From the NCBI RefSeq assembly GCF_000517105.1, contig NZ_KI912149.1:554390-618389 (forward strand): a stretch of 64,000 nucleotides of DNA, in the 5' to 3' direction. The notes below the pieces were generated by a model, which worked only from the letters and a program-made list of their open reading frames with translations, had not been told where the DNA came from and did no database searches. The DNA comes from Fischerella sp. PCC 9605 (lineage in GTDB: Bacteria > Cyanobacteriota > Cyanobacteriia > Cyanobacteriales > Nostocaceae). How positions within the stretch are numbered: the first letter of the stretch is position 1; every line of letters begins with the position of its first letter. This document shows, piece after piece, positions 7,380 through 17,284 of the stretch. The translations under genes and the position numbers were made by a program.

Positions 7380-9464
7380 ATGAAAATTTTACTAATAGAA
7401 GATCATCAATGTACCGCTTCAACACTTTCTAAATTACTCGTTGACCATAATTATGTGGTAGATGCCACAAACGACGGTGAAACTGGGCTGAGGTTAGCAA
7501 AAGCATATGACTATAACCTGATATTGCTGGATGTGCTTCTGCCTGGGCTGGATGGTATTAGCATTTGTCGCCAACTCCGTAGCGAAGGTTATGAAGTGCC
7601 AATTCTCATGCTAACTGCTCTAGACAGTAGCACAGATCGAGTTATGGGTTTAGATGCTGGCGCAGATGATTATGTAATCAAACCTTTTGATTTTTTAGAG
7701 TTAATTGCTAGAGTACGTGCTCTACTGCGACGTGGGAGGACTATATTAGCTGAGGAACTTACCTGGGAAAACTTAAAATTGGATCTGAAAATTAGGGAAG
7801 TTACCTACAACGAGAAACGTCTGCACCTCACCCCGAGAGAGTATGGTTTACTGGAACTTCTGCTAAGAAATCCTCAGCGGATTTTCAGTCGCAGTGCCAT
7901 ACTAGACCTTGTCTGGCCTGAGGGCGAATTTCCAGGAGAAGAAGCTGTTACAACTCAAATTAAGGGCTTGCGAAGAAAGCTAAAAGCAGCTGGCATGAAC
8001 AAAGATTTGATTGAGACAGTTTATGGATTGGGCTATCGTCTGAAAGAGGAAAGGGAGAAGACGGGAAACGAAGACATAGGGAAATTAACAATTGAAAATT
8101 CAAAATTAAAAATACAAAAATTCGATCCATTCCCCATCACCCCATCACCCCATCACCCCATCACCCCACCTTCTCAATCCCGCATAGAAGCCGAAACAGA
8201 GGTTATGGCTGTAGTTGCAAAGATGAGAGAAGAATTTAAAAATAGTCTCAGCGAACAGATTGAATTATTTGAGCAGGCGATCGCTCTCCTTGCCAATGGA
8301 ACCCTCGATAATACACTGCGTCAAAAAGCAACAGCAGAGGTGCATCGCTTAATTGGTTCACTGGGGTCTTTGGGCTTGCCAGAAGGCTCAAAGGTGGTAC
8401 GGCAAATTGAGCAGTTACTCCAGAATCAGACAGATGCGGATCGCAGTGTAGCACTACAGATAAAAGAATTGGTGGATTTACTGTGGCAAGTTGTGGTGAA
8501 AGGACAAGGGGAAGATGGGGAGATGGGGAGAAATGAACAATTCAAAATTCAAAATTACTCTCCCACTCCCCCACTCTCCCACTCTCCCAGACGCGCCATG
8601 GCGCGTCTCTGCATTTCCTCCCACTCCCCCACTCCCCCACTCTCCCACTCCTCACCTCGACTACTGGTAATCGATGATGACACAGTGCTGACCGAACATT
8701 TGAAGATAGAGGGAATGGCTTGGGGCTTGCAGGTTGAGGTAGTAACAAATTTAACTTCTGCTTGGAAAGTAATTGCTGGCAATCCTCCTGATATCATTCT
8801 GCTAGACCTCACCTTTCCCAGCACAACAGAAAATGGACTAACGCTGCTAGCAGAACTAACTAAGCAAAAACCTGAAATTCCAGTTGTGGTATTTACCGCC
8901 CAGAGTCAGTTGAGTCTCAGATTGGAAGTGGCTCGTCTGGGAGCGGATACTTTTTTACACAAACCGATGCTTGCCGATCGCATTCTCCAAACAGTCATTA
9001 AGGTACTAAATCAGACTCAGGAAGTGGAAGCTAAAGTGATGGTGGTGGATGATGAACCTGAGATATTAAATGTCCTGTCTGTCCTCCTGTCATCCTGGGG
9101 ACTTCGGGTAACGACTTTGGAAAATAGCCAACGTTTCTGGGAAACTCTGGAAGCTTCTGCTCCCAATCTGTTGATTTTAGATGTAAATATGCCTCATTTC
9201 AGTGGACTAGATCTGTGCCAGGTGGTGCGTAATGATTCCCGTTGGGGTGGGATACCAATACTGTTTTTATCTGCTCACACGGATATAGAAACTGTATCCA
9301 GGGTGTTTGCTATGGGCGCAGATGACTATGTGAGTAAACCAATTGTCAAGACAGAACTAGTCTCACGCGTGCTGAATCGATTGCAGCGGGTGCAAACGCG
9401 GTACAGACTGGCGAATTTTCCAGCAAAGGTTTTAACCCGAAATTTCCAAAATCCCGTTAATTGA
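7380..9464 (+). CDS. Multi-receiver response regulator: REC-wHTH-Hpt-REC-REC
   Basis: 694 residues. REC1 (1-118) has acidic pair E7/D8, phosphoacceptor D51 and K101. An OmpR-type winged helix follows (about 128-225, ending TVYGLGYRL). An Hpt-like domain (about 280-370) carries EVHRLIGSLGSLGL with H322. REC2 (about 428-545, VIDDD, D476) and REC3 (about 555-675, VVDDEP, D601) close the protein. It therefore combines a DNA-binding output with phosphorelay parts, so phosphate could move between receivers via H322 (inference). Linkers at about 243-262 and 390-425 are encoded by short repeats. It is followed by a large histidine kinase on the same strand, its likely partner. Confidence 0.9.
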   Translation: MKILLIEDHQCTASTLSKLLVDHNYVVDATNDGETGLRLAKAYDYNLILLDVLLPGLDGISICRQLRSEGYEVPILMLTALDSSTDRVMGLDAGADDYVIKPFDFLELIARVRALLRRGRTILAEELTWENLKLDLKIREVTYNEKRLHLTPREYGLLELLLRNPQRIFSRSAILDLVWPEGEFPGEEAVTTQIKGLRRKLKAAGMNKDLIETVYGLGYRLKEEREKTGNEDIGKLTIENSKLKIQKFDPFPITPSPHHPITPPSQSRIEAETEVMAVVAKMREEFKNSLSEQIELFEQAIALLANGTLDNTLRQKATAEVHRLIGSLGSLGLPEGSKVVRQIEQLLQNQTDADRSVALQIKELVDLLWQVVVKGQGEDGEMGRNEQFKIQNYSPTPPLSHSPRRAMARLCISSHSPTPPLSHSSPRLLVIDDDTVLTEHLKIEGMAWGLQVEVVTNLTSAWKVIAGNPPDIILLDLTFPSTTENGLTLLAELTKQKPEIPVVVFTAQSQLSLRLEVARLGADTFLHKPMLADRILQTVIKVLNQTQEVEAKVMVVDDEPEILNVLSVLLSSWGLRVTTLENSQRFWETLEASAPNLLILDVNMPHFSGLDLCQVVRNDSRWGGIPILFLSAHTDIETVSRVFAMGADDYVSKPIVKTELVSRVLNRLQRVQTRYRLANFPAKVLTRNFQNPVN
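8555..8658 (+). repeat. STRR array with embedded palindrome, inside the multi-receiver regulator
   Basis: CTCCCAC/CCCCCACT heptads on both sides of the 20-bp palindrome AGACGCGCCATGGCGCGTCT (8589-8608). All of it is translated in frame into a Ser/Pro/His linker with RRAMARLCISS in the middle. A second, simpler CCCCATCA array at 8132-8167 lies earlier in the same gene. Confidence 0.85.
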
Positions 9465-9574
9465 AGTCTGTATAAAGTCTGCTGTAAGATTTCGACTTAT
9501 ACTTTCATTCTTACCAAGTTATCCTTGATCGCTGGTTTTATTTCTTGGTTTTACAGTATAATCCGGGAGTTGTA

Positions 9575-12500
9575 ATGAATAAAATTACACAAACAGTTTT
9601 GCTTGTTGATGACTGCCTGGAAGACCGAGAAACCTATCGTCGCTACCTACTACGGGATAAGCAACACACCTACAGAATTTTAGAGGCTGCGACTGGGCAA
9701 GAGGCGCTCTTATTGTGTCAGCAGCAATTTCCGGACGTGATTGTAATAGATTATCTGCTGCCAGATATGGATGGGCTGGAGTTTCTCAACAGTTTGAAGA
9801 CTCTGTTTGGTCAAAAAAACCTTCCAGTCATCATACTAACGGGTCGGGGAAATGAACAGATAGCAGTACAGGCGATGAAAAGTGGTGCCGCTGAATACTT
9901 GGTTAAAAAACATACAACGCCAGTGAGTTTCCATCTTGCAGTTCAAAATGTATTAGAAAAAACTCGGCTAAATAGGCAACTTCTTGAGAGCGAAGGACGT
10001 TTCCAAGCTACATTTAACCAAGCAGCTGTTGGTATCGCCCATGTAGGACTAGATGGACAATGGTTGCTGGTGAACCAGAAACTTTGCGACATTGTGGGTT
10101 ATAGTCGCGAGGAACTGCTAACGCTAACTTTCCAAGACATAACACATCCCGATGAATTAAATCTCGATTTAGAGTACGTTGTCCGGATGTTGACTGGTGA
10201 AATTCAAACGTATTCGCTAGAAAAACGTTATATTCGTAAAGATAATACCTATATTTGGATTAATTTAACTGTTTCTCTAGTTCGCCAAGGATGTGGTGAG
10301 CCTCAATATTTTATCTCTGTTGTTCAAGATATTAGCGATCGCAAGCAGGCTCAAGCAGCACTGCAACAAGCTAACTCAGACTTAGAAAGACGAGTACAAG
10401 AGCGAACCAGCGAACTCCAGCAAGCCAACCACGAATTGCAACTAACCCTGGAAGAACTGGCTAAAAGCCGTCAAGCAATAGAATTAGAACGTCAGCATTA
10501 CCAAGATTTGTTCGAGTTCGCTCCGGATGGATACTTAGTAACTGATACTTGGGGAAATATCCGAGAAGCAAACCGTGCAGCAGCCACCTTACTTTCCATA
10601 CAACAGCAGCGTTTAATCGGCAAACCACTGCTCGTCTTTATTGCTGAGCCAGAACGCAAGGGCTTTGGGACTCGATTAGTGCAGTTGCAGGAGATGCAAG
10701 GCTGGGAAGTTTACCTACAGCCACGCAAAGGAGATCCTTTCCCTGCGATGATCGCTGTGAGTAATATACATGACAAACAGGGTCAGCAAGTGGGCTGGCG
10801 CTGGCTGCTCCGCGACATCAGCGATCGCAAACAGGCAGAGTCAGCACTCAAAGAAAGCCAGCGTTGGTTGCAAGCAGTCATTCAGGCTAGTCCCAATGTT
10901 TTGTACATTTATGACTTGATCGAACAGCGGGGTGTCTACAACAACTCTGAACTCTATTCTATTCTTGGCTACAGACCAGAAGAAGTGCAACAAATGGGAA
11001 CAGCAGTTATTTCCCAACTCATGCATCCTGAGGATATTACGGCTTTTCGGGAATATATCAAAGTATTTGATACAGCCAAAGATGGCGAAATATTTGAGTT
11101 TGAGTATCGAATGCAGCATAAAAACGGTGAATGGCGGTGGATGTTCAGCCGTGATAGTGTATTCATGAGAACATATGATGGCAAACCCAAGCAGATTTTG
11201 GGTGCAGCTACTGATATTAGCGATCGCAAACGAGCAGAAGAAGCCCTAAAAGCCTCGGAAGCCAAGCTCAATGCTGTGCTTGACAGTGTGAATGCCGGCA
11301 TTTGCTTTTTCCGGGTTTACTCAGATCAAACATTGAAATATGAATACTGCTCTCCTGGCTGTGAGAAGATTTTTGGTTACACAGCAGCAGAGTTCATGGC
11401 AGACACAAAGCTTTGGTGGTCACGAATTGTACCTGAAGACATAGAAACAATTTTGTTACCAGGCTTTCAGGAAATATTTGCAGAACGTCCGATCGCAGTG
11501 GAGTATAGATTTTTTCACAAAGACGGCTCGTTGCGTTGGAACTCAGAAAGCGTCACTTCTCGACGAGACAAAGCCGCAGACTGCTGGCTAGTTACCAGTG
11601 TGGTGATAGATATCACTGCTCACAAGCAGGCAGAAGAGGCTCTGAGAAACAGCGAAGAACGCTGGCAGTTAGCTCTCAAAGGTAACAACGATGGCATTTG
11701 GGATCATGACCTGAAAACCAATCAACACTTCCTTTCTCCCAGATGTAGGGAGATTTTGGGGTATCTTGATCGTGAATTGAATGATTTTGGTGAATGGAGC
11801 AAGCGTATACACCCCGATGATCTCGACGCAATGATGGGTGCTTTCCAAGCTCATGTGCATCGCCAAACCCAGCACTACGTTGCCGAATACCGAATGCAGT
11901 GCAAGGATGGCAGCTACAAATGGATTCTATCGCGGGGGCAAGCACTTTGGGACGAAGCAGGAAACCCGACGCGAATGGTTGGCTCGATCACCGACATTGA
12001 CGATCGCAAGCGCACAGAAGCAGAACTCAGACAACAGAAAGAAATTCTGCAAACCATATTCGATCGCATTCCCGTGATGGTGATTTTATTTGATCGCAAT
12101 GGTCAAATTCAGTTGGCTAACCGAGAACTGGAAAAGGTTCTTGGTTGGTCACAAGCAGAATTAAAAGAAAAAGGGAGCAACATACTAACTGAGTGTTACC
12201 CAAATCCAGAAGATCTTCAGAAAGCGTTGGATCAAATCCAGGCAGCTACAGGAAAATGGCAGGACTTTAAAACTCGAACTGCTGATGGACGAGTGATAGA
12301 TACTTCCTGGGCAGATGTGCGCCTATCCGATGGGAGCAAAATTGGCATTGGGCAAGATATTAGCGATCGCAAGCAAGCAGAAGAGGAACTTAGACGACTC
12401 AGTGCAGCTTTAGAAATTCGCGTACAAGAGCGGACACAGGAATTACAGGAAAGCGAAGAACGCTTTCGCAGTGCCTTTGACAACGCCGTGAATGGCATGG

Positions 12501-13504
12501 CTTTAGTCAGTCCCAATGGTCACTGGTTAAAAGTCAATGCCTCCCTATGCAAAATGTTAGATTACACAGAACAGGAATTTCTCAATGATCTGACTGTGGA
12601 GAAAATTACCCATCCAGATGACATCGAGAGGAACCTTAACCTTATACGCCAAATCTTAGCAGGCGAAATTTCTCGAATCCAAATCGAGAAACGCTACCTC
12701 CACAAGCATGGTGACATCGTTTGGGTAATTTGCAGTGCTTCCCTAGTGCGAGATAGTCAAGGTAAACCATTATACTTAGTCGTACAAATTCAAGATATTA
12801 CTGAACGTCGGGCAATTGACAAAATGAAAAACGAGTTCATCTCACTTGTCAGCCATGAACTGCGAACGCCCCTTGCCTCTATTCGCGGCTCTCTAGGATT
12901 ACTCGCTGCTGGGGTACTCGACAACGAACCAAAAGCAGCTAAACAAATGTTGGAGATTGCTGCAAGCGAGTCGGAGCGCTTAGTACGGTTGGTGAATGAC
13001 ATTCTTGACCTAGAGCGGCTAGAAGCAAACAAAATCAGGTTAAATCAACAGTGGTGTGATGCTGCCGATCTCATACAACAAGCAATGGAAACTTTGCGAC
13101 CCCTAGCTGAGGAAAACAACATCACCATTTCCCTTTTACCTTCGAGAGTACAGATATGGGTCGATCAGGATCGAATTATTCAAACACTAGTAAATTTACT
13201 GAGTAACGCCATTAAATTTTCGCCAGCAGAAACTGTGGTTACAATCAGTGTTCAAGACCAAGCCGACCGAGTTCTGTTTAAAGTCAAAGACCAAGGCAGA
13301 GGCATCCCTGCTGACAAACTAGAAAGTATCTTTGGCAGATTCCAACAAATTGATGTCTCAGACTCCCGTCAAAAGGGAGGAACAGGGCTAGGACTGGCTA
13401 TCTGCCGCAAAATTGTCCAACAGCACGGAGGGCGCATCTGGGCAGAAAGTATCTTCGGTAAAGGCAGCACTTTCTACTTTACTTTACCGATACCGCTAGA
13501 GTAA
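9575..13504 (+). CDS. Large sensor histidine kinase: REC - multiple PAS - HisKA - HATPase
   Basis: 1309 residues from the ATG at 9575 (GGGAG seven bases upstream); a TTG 30 bases earlier is less likely. The N-terminal receiver (about 5-125, D59) is followed by some seven PAS/PAC repeats, each ending in a variant of DISDRKQAE, with coiled coils (ERRVQERTSELQQANHEL) between them. HisKA has the phosphorylatable His at 1094 (SLVSHELRTPLASIRGSL). HATPase motifs are NLLSNAIKFSP, DQGRGIP and GGTGLGLAI. No TM helix, so it is cytosolic. A receiver at the N-terminus suggests it is itself controlled by an upstream kinase. Neighbours suggest it phosphorylates the 694-residue regulator or the receivers at 13542 and 16003. 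Confidence 0.93.
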   Translation: MNKITQTVLLVDDCLEDRETYRRYLLRDKQHTYRILEAATGQEALLLCQQQFPDVIVIDYLLPDMDGLEFLNSLKTLFGQKNLPVIILTGRGNEQIAVQAMKSGAAEYLVKKHTTPVSFHLAVQNVLEKTRLNRQLLESEGRFQATFNQAAVGIAHVGLDGQWLLVNQKLCDIVGYSREELLTLTFQDITHPDELNLDLEYVVRMLTGEIQTYSLEKRYIRKDNTYIWINLTVSLVRQGCGEPQYFISVVQDISDRKQAQAALQQANSDLERRVQERTSELQQANHELQLTLEELAKSRQAIELERQHYQDLFEFAPDGYLVTDTWGNIREANRAAATLLSIQQQRLIGKPLLVFIAEPERKGFGTRLVQLQEMQGWEVYLQPRKGDPFPAMIAVSNIHDKQGQQVGWRWLLRDISDRKQAESALKESQRWLQAVIQASPNVLYIYDLIEQRGVYNNSELYSILGYRPEEVQQMGTAVISQLMHPEDITAFREYIKVFDTAKDGEIFEFEYRMQHKNGEWRWMFSRDSVFMRTYDGKPKQILGAATDISDRKRAEEALKASEAKLNAVLDSVNAGICFFRVYSDQTLKYEYCSPGCEKIFGYTAAEFMADTKLWWSRIVPEDIETILLPGFQEIFAERPIAVEYRFFHKDGSLRWNSESVTSRRDKAADCWLVTSVVIDITAHKQAEEALRNSEERWQLALKGNNDGIWDHDLKTNQHFLSPRCREILGYLDRELNDFGEWSKRIHPDDLDAMMGAFQAHVHRQTQHYVAEYRMQCKDGSYKWILSRGQALWDEAGNPTRMVGSITDIDDRKRTEAELRQQKEILQTIFDRIPVMVILFDRNGQIQLANRELEKVLGWSQAELKEKGSNILTECYPNPEDLQKALDQIQAATGKWQDFKTRTADGRVIDTSWADVRLSDGSKIGIGQDISDRKQAEEELRRLSAALEIRVQERTQELQESEERFRSAFDNAVNGMALVSPNGHWLKVNASLCKMLDYTEQEFLNDLTVEKITHPDDIERNLNLIRQILAGEISRIQIEKRYLHKHGDIVWVICSASLVRDSQGKPLYLVVQIQDITERRAIDKMKNEFISLVSHELRTPLASIRGSLGLLAAGVLDNEPKAAKQMLEIAASESERLVRLVNDILDLERLEANKIRLNQQWCDAADLIQQAMETLRPLAEENNITISLLPSRVQIWVDQDRIIQTLVNLLSNAIKFSPAETVVTISVQDQADRVLFKVKDQGRGIPADKLESIFGRFQQIDVSDSRQKGGTGLGLAICRKIVQQHGGRIWAESIFGKGSTFYFTLPIPLE

Positions 13505-13541
13505 TATTAGCAACCCTATCTCTTGATTACCTTATTTACCT

Positions 13542-13919
13542 ATGACGGCAAAGAGCATTCTATTAATTGACGATGAAAAGCATCTGTCTACGGTAATTCA
13601 GGCTTGTCTGGAAAAATTGGGCGGTTGGACAGTGCTGAAAGCCTCTTCAGGTAGCGAAGGCTTACGTAAAGCTGAGGCTGAACACCCAGATGCCATTCTG
13701 CTAGATGTAATGATGCCTGATATCGATGGAGTCACCCTGCTTCACAAGCTTCAAGAAAACCCTACAACCCGAGCCATTCCAGTAGTTCTACTCACTGCTA
13801 AGGTACAGCAAAATAACTATAAACAATATTCACTGTTGCGTATTGCAGGAGTGATTGCCAAACCCTTTGACCCTTTGAGATTAGCAGATCAGGTGGCTGA
13901 AGCTCTAAATTGGAAATAG
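13542..13919 (+). CDS. Single-domain response regulator
   Basis: 125 residues, a CheY-like receiver with no output domain: acidic pair DDE near 11-13, phosphoacceptor in AILLDVMMPDIDG (about D56), conserved T in VVLLTAK and K in IAKPFDP. It starts 38 bp after the large histidine kinase, so co-transcription is likely. It is a paralogue of the receiver at 16003 (shared ACLEKxxGW, PDAILLD and IAKPFDP segments). It probably acts as a phosphate shuttle or through protein contacts. Confidence 0.92.
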   Translation: MTAKSILLIDDEKHLSTVIQACLEKLGGWTVLKASSGSEGLRKAEAEHPDAILLDVMMPDIDGVTLLHKLQENPTTRAIPVVLLTAKVQQNNYKQYSLLRIAGVIAKPFDPLRLADQVAEALNWK

Positions 13920-14121
13920 ATTGGTCAAGAGTCAACAGTCAACAGTCAACAGTCCTTTGTCTGATACTAATAACTAATGACCATTGACCCTTGACTATGG
14001 ATTAATGACAATCCTCAGAATTTCCTCATTTTGTTTGCTTAGTTTAAGACAAAAGCACCTTAGTCTTTTGTCGTGATGTGACTGAGTGGCTTCTACTCAA
14101 TCAATTGCAAGAGGAAATGTC

Positions 14122-14577
14122 ATGGCTTCAGAGGATTGGCAAATTTTACAACCAATGCATATTGTGCAGCAGTGCCTAAACAATGTCATGAGTAACTTGG
14201 ATTGGCATGACTATATTTCATCATTGTGGTTGAACGATCGCGCATATAATCGCATACCGATATTTATGATTTTTGAAACAAAGTCAGAAATCATTTTCAG
14301 TGCGATGATTCCTTGTGTAGTGGCTGATAGTCTGGATGTTCAAGTCACCGATGAGGTAGTTTTGATCAGAGGAGAGCAGCTTAAATCAGCAAAAGATGAC
14401 GAATACTATAAATTAGAATTTGGCAGTAGTCAATTTCAAACCATTATTCCCTTGCCAAGATTAATTCAATCCCAAACTGCGATCGCGAAATTAAAAAACA
14501 ATATTCTCACCTTAGTTGCCCTTCCGAAAACATCGCGATCGCGTCGTCCAGTTAAAGTTCAAATTCTTAACTCTTGA
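14122..14577 (+). CDS. Hsp20/alpha-crystallin-like protein
   Basis: 151 residues from the ATG at 14122, preceded by AGAGGA at good spacing; a GTG at 14086 would add 12 residues. The central part (MIPCVVADSLDVQVTDEVVLIRGEQ) through FQTIIPLPRLIQSQTAIAKLKNNILTLVALPK follows the alpha-crystallin domain, including a final I-L-T-L near the usual GxLxIxxPK position. The N-terminus is not typical. Small heat-shock proteins hold unfolded proteins or bind membranes; the divergence here leaves the actual role open. It lies inside the signalling island, between two single receivers. Confidence 0.6.
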   Translation: MASEDWQILQPMHIVQQCLNNVMSNLDWHDYISSLWLNDRAYNRIPIFMIFETKSEIIFSAMIPCVVADSLDVQVTDEVVLIRGEQLKSAKDDEYYKLEFGSSQFQTIIPLPRLIQSQTAIAKLKNNILTLVALPKTSRSRRPVKVQILNS

Positions 14578-14739
14578 GAGATTACAGCAGAGTAATATTT
14601 AGGCATATATACAGCTATTTACGAAAGCTGGTTAATAGTTTTTAGAAAGATTTTATCACTTGCATAGCAGACATAAGGCTAACTATTTAGTCTTGGTATT
14701 GCTGTAAATCTGAATTTTGAATTTCAAATTGCCTAGAAA

Positions 14740-14780
14740 GAGCAAGAGGCTCTGTCGTTACCAGGTTGAACCTGGTAACG
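14740..14780. repeat. Palindromic dispersed repeat (CGTTACCAGG family)
   Basis: GAGCAAGAGGCTC is followed by the palindrome CGTTACCAGGTT / AACCTGGTAACG (14756-14780, one central base). A related piece with CAGAGGCTC and CGTTACCAGGTTGAA is at 52135-52165. The rest of the 316-bp gap before the gene at 14894 shows no gene. Confidence 0.6.
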
Positions 14781-14893
14781 AGGGTGGTGGGCTTGCCTGG
14801 TGGCTGTTGCATAGGCGTGCAAGATGTGAATTTACTCCCTTAAAAAAAACAAACATTCAAAAATAAATTACGAAAAAAAGAAAAGAAAAATTT

Positions 14894-15952
14894 ATGCTTA
14901 AACCCGCTCAAATTGTTAAAAATCCCTCTGTTGAACGCTTGCTTAAGTTGTGGGCACAGCGTTACAAAATGGACTTATCTTCTCTATCATTATTTGAAGA
15001 ACCTTCAGTAAATTCATTTAGTGCAGCTGCTTCACCAGCAGGGCGAGCTTTAACCACTACCAAATTAAAGCTTAATTCATTAAATATCAATACTCAGATG
15101 GCATGGATACTAACTAAATCACTCTACAATTATATTCCCAATGTTTTAGATTTTTCCGAAGCGAGGCGAATAACTGAAATTACTTTAATTGTGTATTGTC
15201 AAATACTTAATATCTATCAACAACAATTGCTAAGTACTGATTCACTGACAGTAGAGCGATTGCAAGCAGCAGGTTATGATGAAGGGAATCTTTTTAGCGT
15301 ATGGGGAATACCTCCAATTGAGGAGCTAGCATATACACTTGAACCAACATTAATAGCATTTCAAGGCGAACATACAGCATGTCAAGACTGGCGTGCTATT
15401 GGCTTTATGACTACACAATTGAAATTCACCAATAAATTAATTCTGAAGCTGCTTGCACCAGTTGAGAAAATACTATTGTGTCCCTACTTCAAGTTTATTG
15501 AAGAGCAAGTCGCAATCCCTTGGCAACGAATCTGCGCTGCTAGTGTCAAACAAGAATTGGATTCGCCGACATTAATCCTTGTAGAGCAAATGTTACTTGC
15601 CTCTGAAGGAATTTCCAAAACTGTTTACTCGCAATTAGTAGAACATTTCCCCAATTACCATAGCCGCAGTGGCAATTTAACCCATCCTGATGTGGCACAC
15701 TCAAGCATTCGTGACTTGAATATGTTTCAAGCCTACCTCTATTTGTGTATTTTAGAGCAGAGTCTAGTACCAATAGAGCAAGAACTACTTCCTTTGTGCA
15801 AAATAGTTCTAGAGAAAGTAGAAGTTAAATGGGAGATTTTAGAAAAATGGATGCAATTATTAATAGATGAAATCATCAGGCGTGTAAAGCCAGAACAGAA
15901 TGCAATTTTGCTGCCTTATATTCAAGGAATGCAGCAAGCATTCTTTCAATAG
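14894..15952 (+). CDS. Unrecognised helical protein in the signalling island
   Basis: 352 residues, no signal peptide or TM helix, predicted largely alpha-helical from composition. N-terminus MLKPAQIVKNPSVERLLKLW; a Ser/Ala-rich stretch at about 40-55; later leucine-rich amphipathic segments such as KLILKLLAPVEKILLCPYF and LLPYIQGMQQAFFQ at the end. I do not recognise a family. It starts about 316 bp after the Hsp20-like gene and is followed 50 bp later by a single-domain receiver with a good ribosome binding site, so the two are likely co-transcribed and may act together. No enzyme motif was found. Confidence 0.75.
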   Translation: MLKPAQIVKNPSVERLLKLWAQRYKMDLSSLSLFEEPSVNSFSAAASPAGRALTTTKLKLNSLNINTQMAWILTKSLYNYIPNVLDFSEARRITEITLIVYCQILNIYQQQLLSTDSLTVERLQAAGYDEGNLFSVWGIPPIEELAYTLEPTLIAFQGEHTACQDWRAIGFMTTQLKFTNKLILKLLAPVEKILLCPYFKFIEEQVAIPWQRICAASVKQELDSPTLILVEQMLLASEGISKTVYSQLVEHFPNYHSRSGNLTHPDVAHSSIRDLNMFQAYLYLCILEQSLVPIEQELLPLCKIVLEKVEVKWEILEKWMQLLIDEIIRRVKPEQNAILLPYIQGMQQAFFQ

Positions 15953-16002
15953 GTTACGGGGCGTAGTTTTCTTAACTTGTTAAGAATAAGAAGGTAGAGA
16001 CA

Positions 16003-16407
16003 ATGACAACCAAAGCAACCAAAAAAATTCTCTTTATTGATGACGAACCCTATATGCAATACATCGTGAAAGCCTGCCTGGAAAAATTTGCAGGTTGGGA
16101 GGTAGTAGTAGCGAAATCGGGTTTGGAAGGATTAATCAAGGCAGAGATAGAGAAACCAGATGCTATCCTTCTTGATGGAATGATGCCCGAAATGAATGGC
16201 ATTATTTGCCTGCAAAAACTACAATTAAATCCCAAAACTCAGTCACTTCCAGTCATATTTTTAACTGCAAAATGGAGCTTGACCGAGCCACATCGGTTTT
16301 TAGAATTGGGTGCAGTGGGGGCGATCGCTAAACCATTTGACCCTCTCACCCTAGTCACAAAAATGACAAAAATTCTTGGTTGGAATGTAGAAAATTTAAA
16401 GGCATAA
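16003..16407 (+). CDS. Single-domain response regulator
   Basis: 134 residues, a CheY-like receiver alone: IDDEPYM acidic cluster, phosphoacceptor in AILLDGMMPEMNG, T in VIFLTAK and K in IAKPFDP. A ribosome binding site (AAGGTAGAGA) precedes the ATG. It is paralogous to the receiver at 13542 and directly follows the unrecognised 352-residue protein, which makes that protein a candidate partner. Confidence 0.92.
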   Translation: MTTKATKKILFIDDEPYMQYIVKACLEKFAGWEVVVAKSGLEGLIKAEIEKPDAILLDGMMPEMNGIICLQKLQLNPKTQSLPVIFLTAKWSLTEPHRFLELGAVGAIAKPFDPLTLVTKMTKILGWNVENLKA

Positions 16408-16503
16408 TTCTCAAAAACTAACGACACATATTAACATAAGGTTTCATAATTTTATTTTTTATGCCTAGTGATGCGTCGGTTCTAATTATGAGTGTTTAAC
16501 ATA

Positions 16504-17088
16504 ATGTACAATCAAGCCCGATTTTTAAATCTTAGTGTTGATGAATACCTCAAACTTGAACTAGAAAGTTTTGCTCGCCATGAATATATTGCTGGACAAG
16601 TCTATCCAATATTGGGAGAAACCCAAGTAGAAAAAATAATTACTGAAAATATATTTACTAGGTTACGTACGCATTTATATAGTACAGATTTTCGGATTTT
16701 TTCATCAACGATGAAATTAAAAATTGAACCATTAAATATTTTTTACTATCCAGATATATTTGTGATTGCTAATCAACAAGACAGAGGAAAATTTTTCAAA
16801 ACTCAACCTTGTTTGATAGTGGAAGTTATTTCACCCATTACGGAACGCATAGACCGTAACGAGAAATTAATGAATTATCGGCATATAGACAGTTTACACG
16901 AGTATGTATTAGTCTATAAATCCCAGATTAGGGTTGATATTTACCGTAAAAATAATCAAAATAATTGGTTTTTGGAAGTTTTGAAATCTCCTCGGGATTT
17001 TATTAAATTTTCATCTGTAGATTTAACAATGCTGATAGCAGAATCTTACGAAGATGTAGAATTTAATACAAATTCACTTGGAATTTAG
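16504..17088 (+). CDS. Uma2 family (DUF820) putative endonuclease
   Basis: 194 residues from the ATG at 16504; a GTG four codons earlier is possible. Features of the PD-(D/E)XK-like Uma2 family are visible: the N-terminal SVDEYLKLELESFARHEYIAGQVYP, YYPDIFVI, and LIVEVISPITERIDRNEKLMNYRHI...EYVLV, where D (YPDIF) and E/x/x (LIVEV) would be catalytic. This family is hugely expanded in cyanobacteria and its physiological role is unclear. The gene is AT-rich compared with its neighbours and stands alone. Confidence 0.9.
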   Translation: MYNQARFLNLSVDEYLKLELESFARHEYIAGQVYPILGETQVEKIITENIFTRLRTHLYSTDFRIFSSTMKLKIEPLNIFYYPDIFVIANQQDRGKFFKTQPCLIVEVISPITERIDRNEKLMNYRHIDSLHEYVLVYKSQIRVDIYRKNNQNNWFLEVLKSPRDFIKFSSVDLTMLIAESYEDVEFNTNSLGI

Positions 17089-17284
17089 GCAAATTTGTCC
17101 AAAGTCAAATCCAAGGATTGAATTGTACTAACTGAACTGTATTGTATTCTAGTGCAGTAGTGGTTCTCAAAGACACAAACCTCAGCGATCGCATCGCTGA
17201 GGCTGTCGCAGATTGGTTATCTAAGTCGGAAAATTAAGAAATAATTAAAAGGCACAATTTGAAGCCGGAAGAATAGGCCATGCC

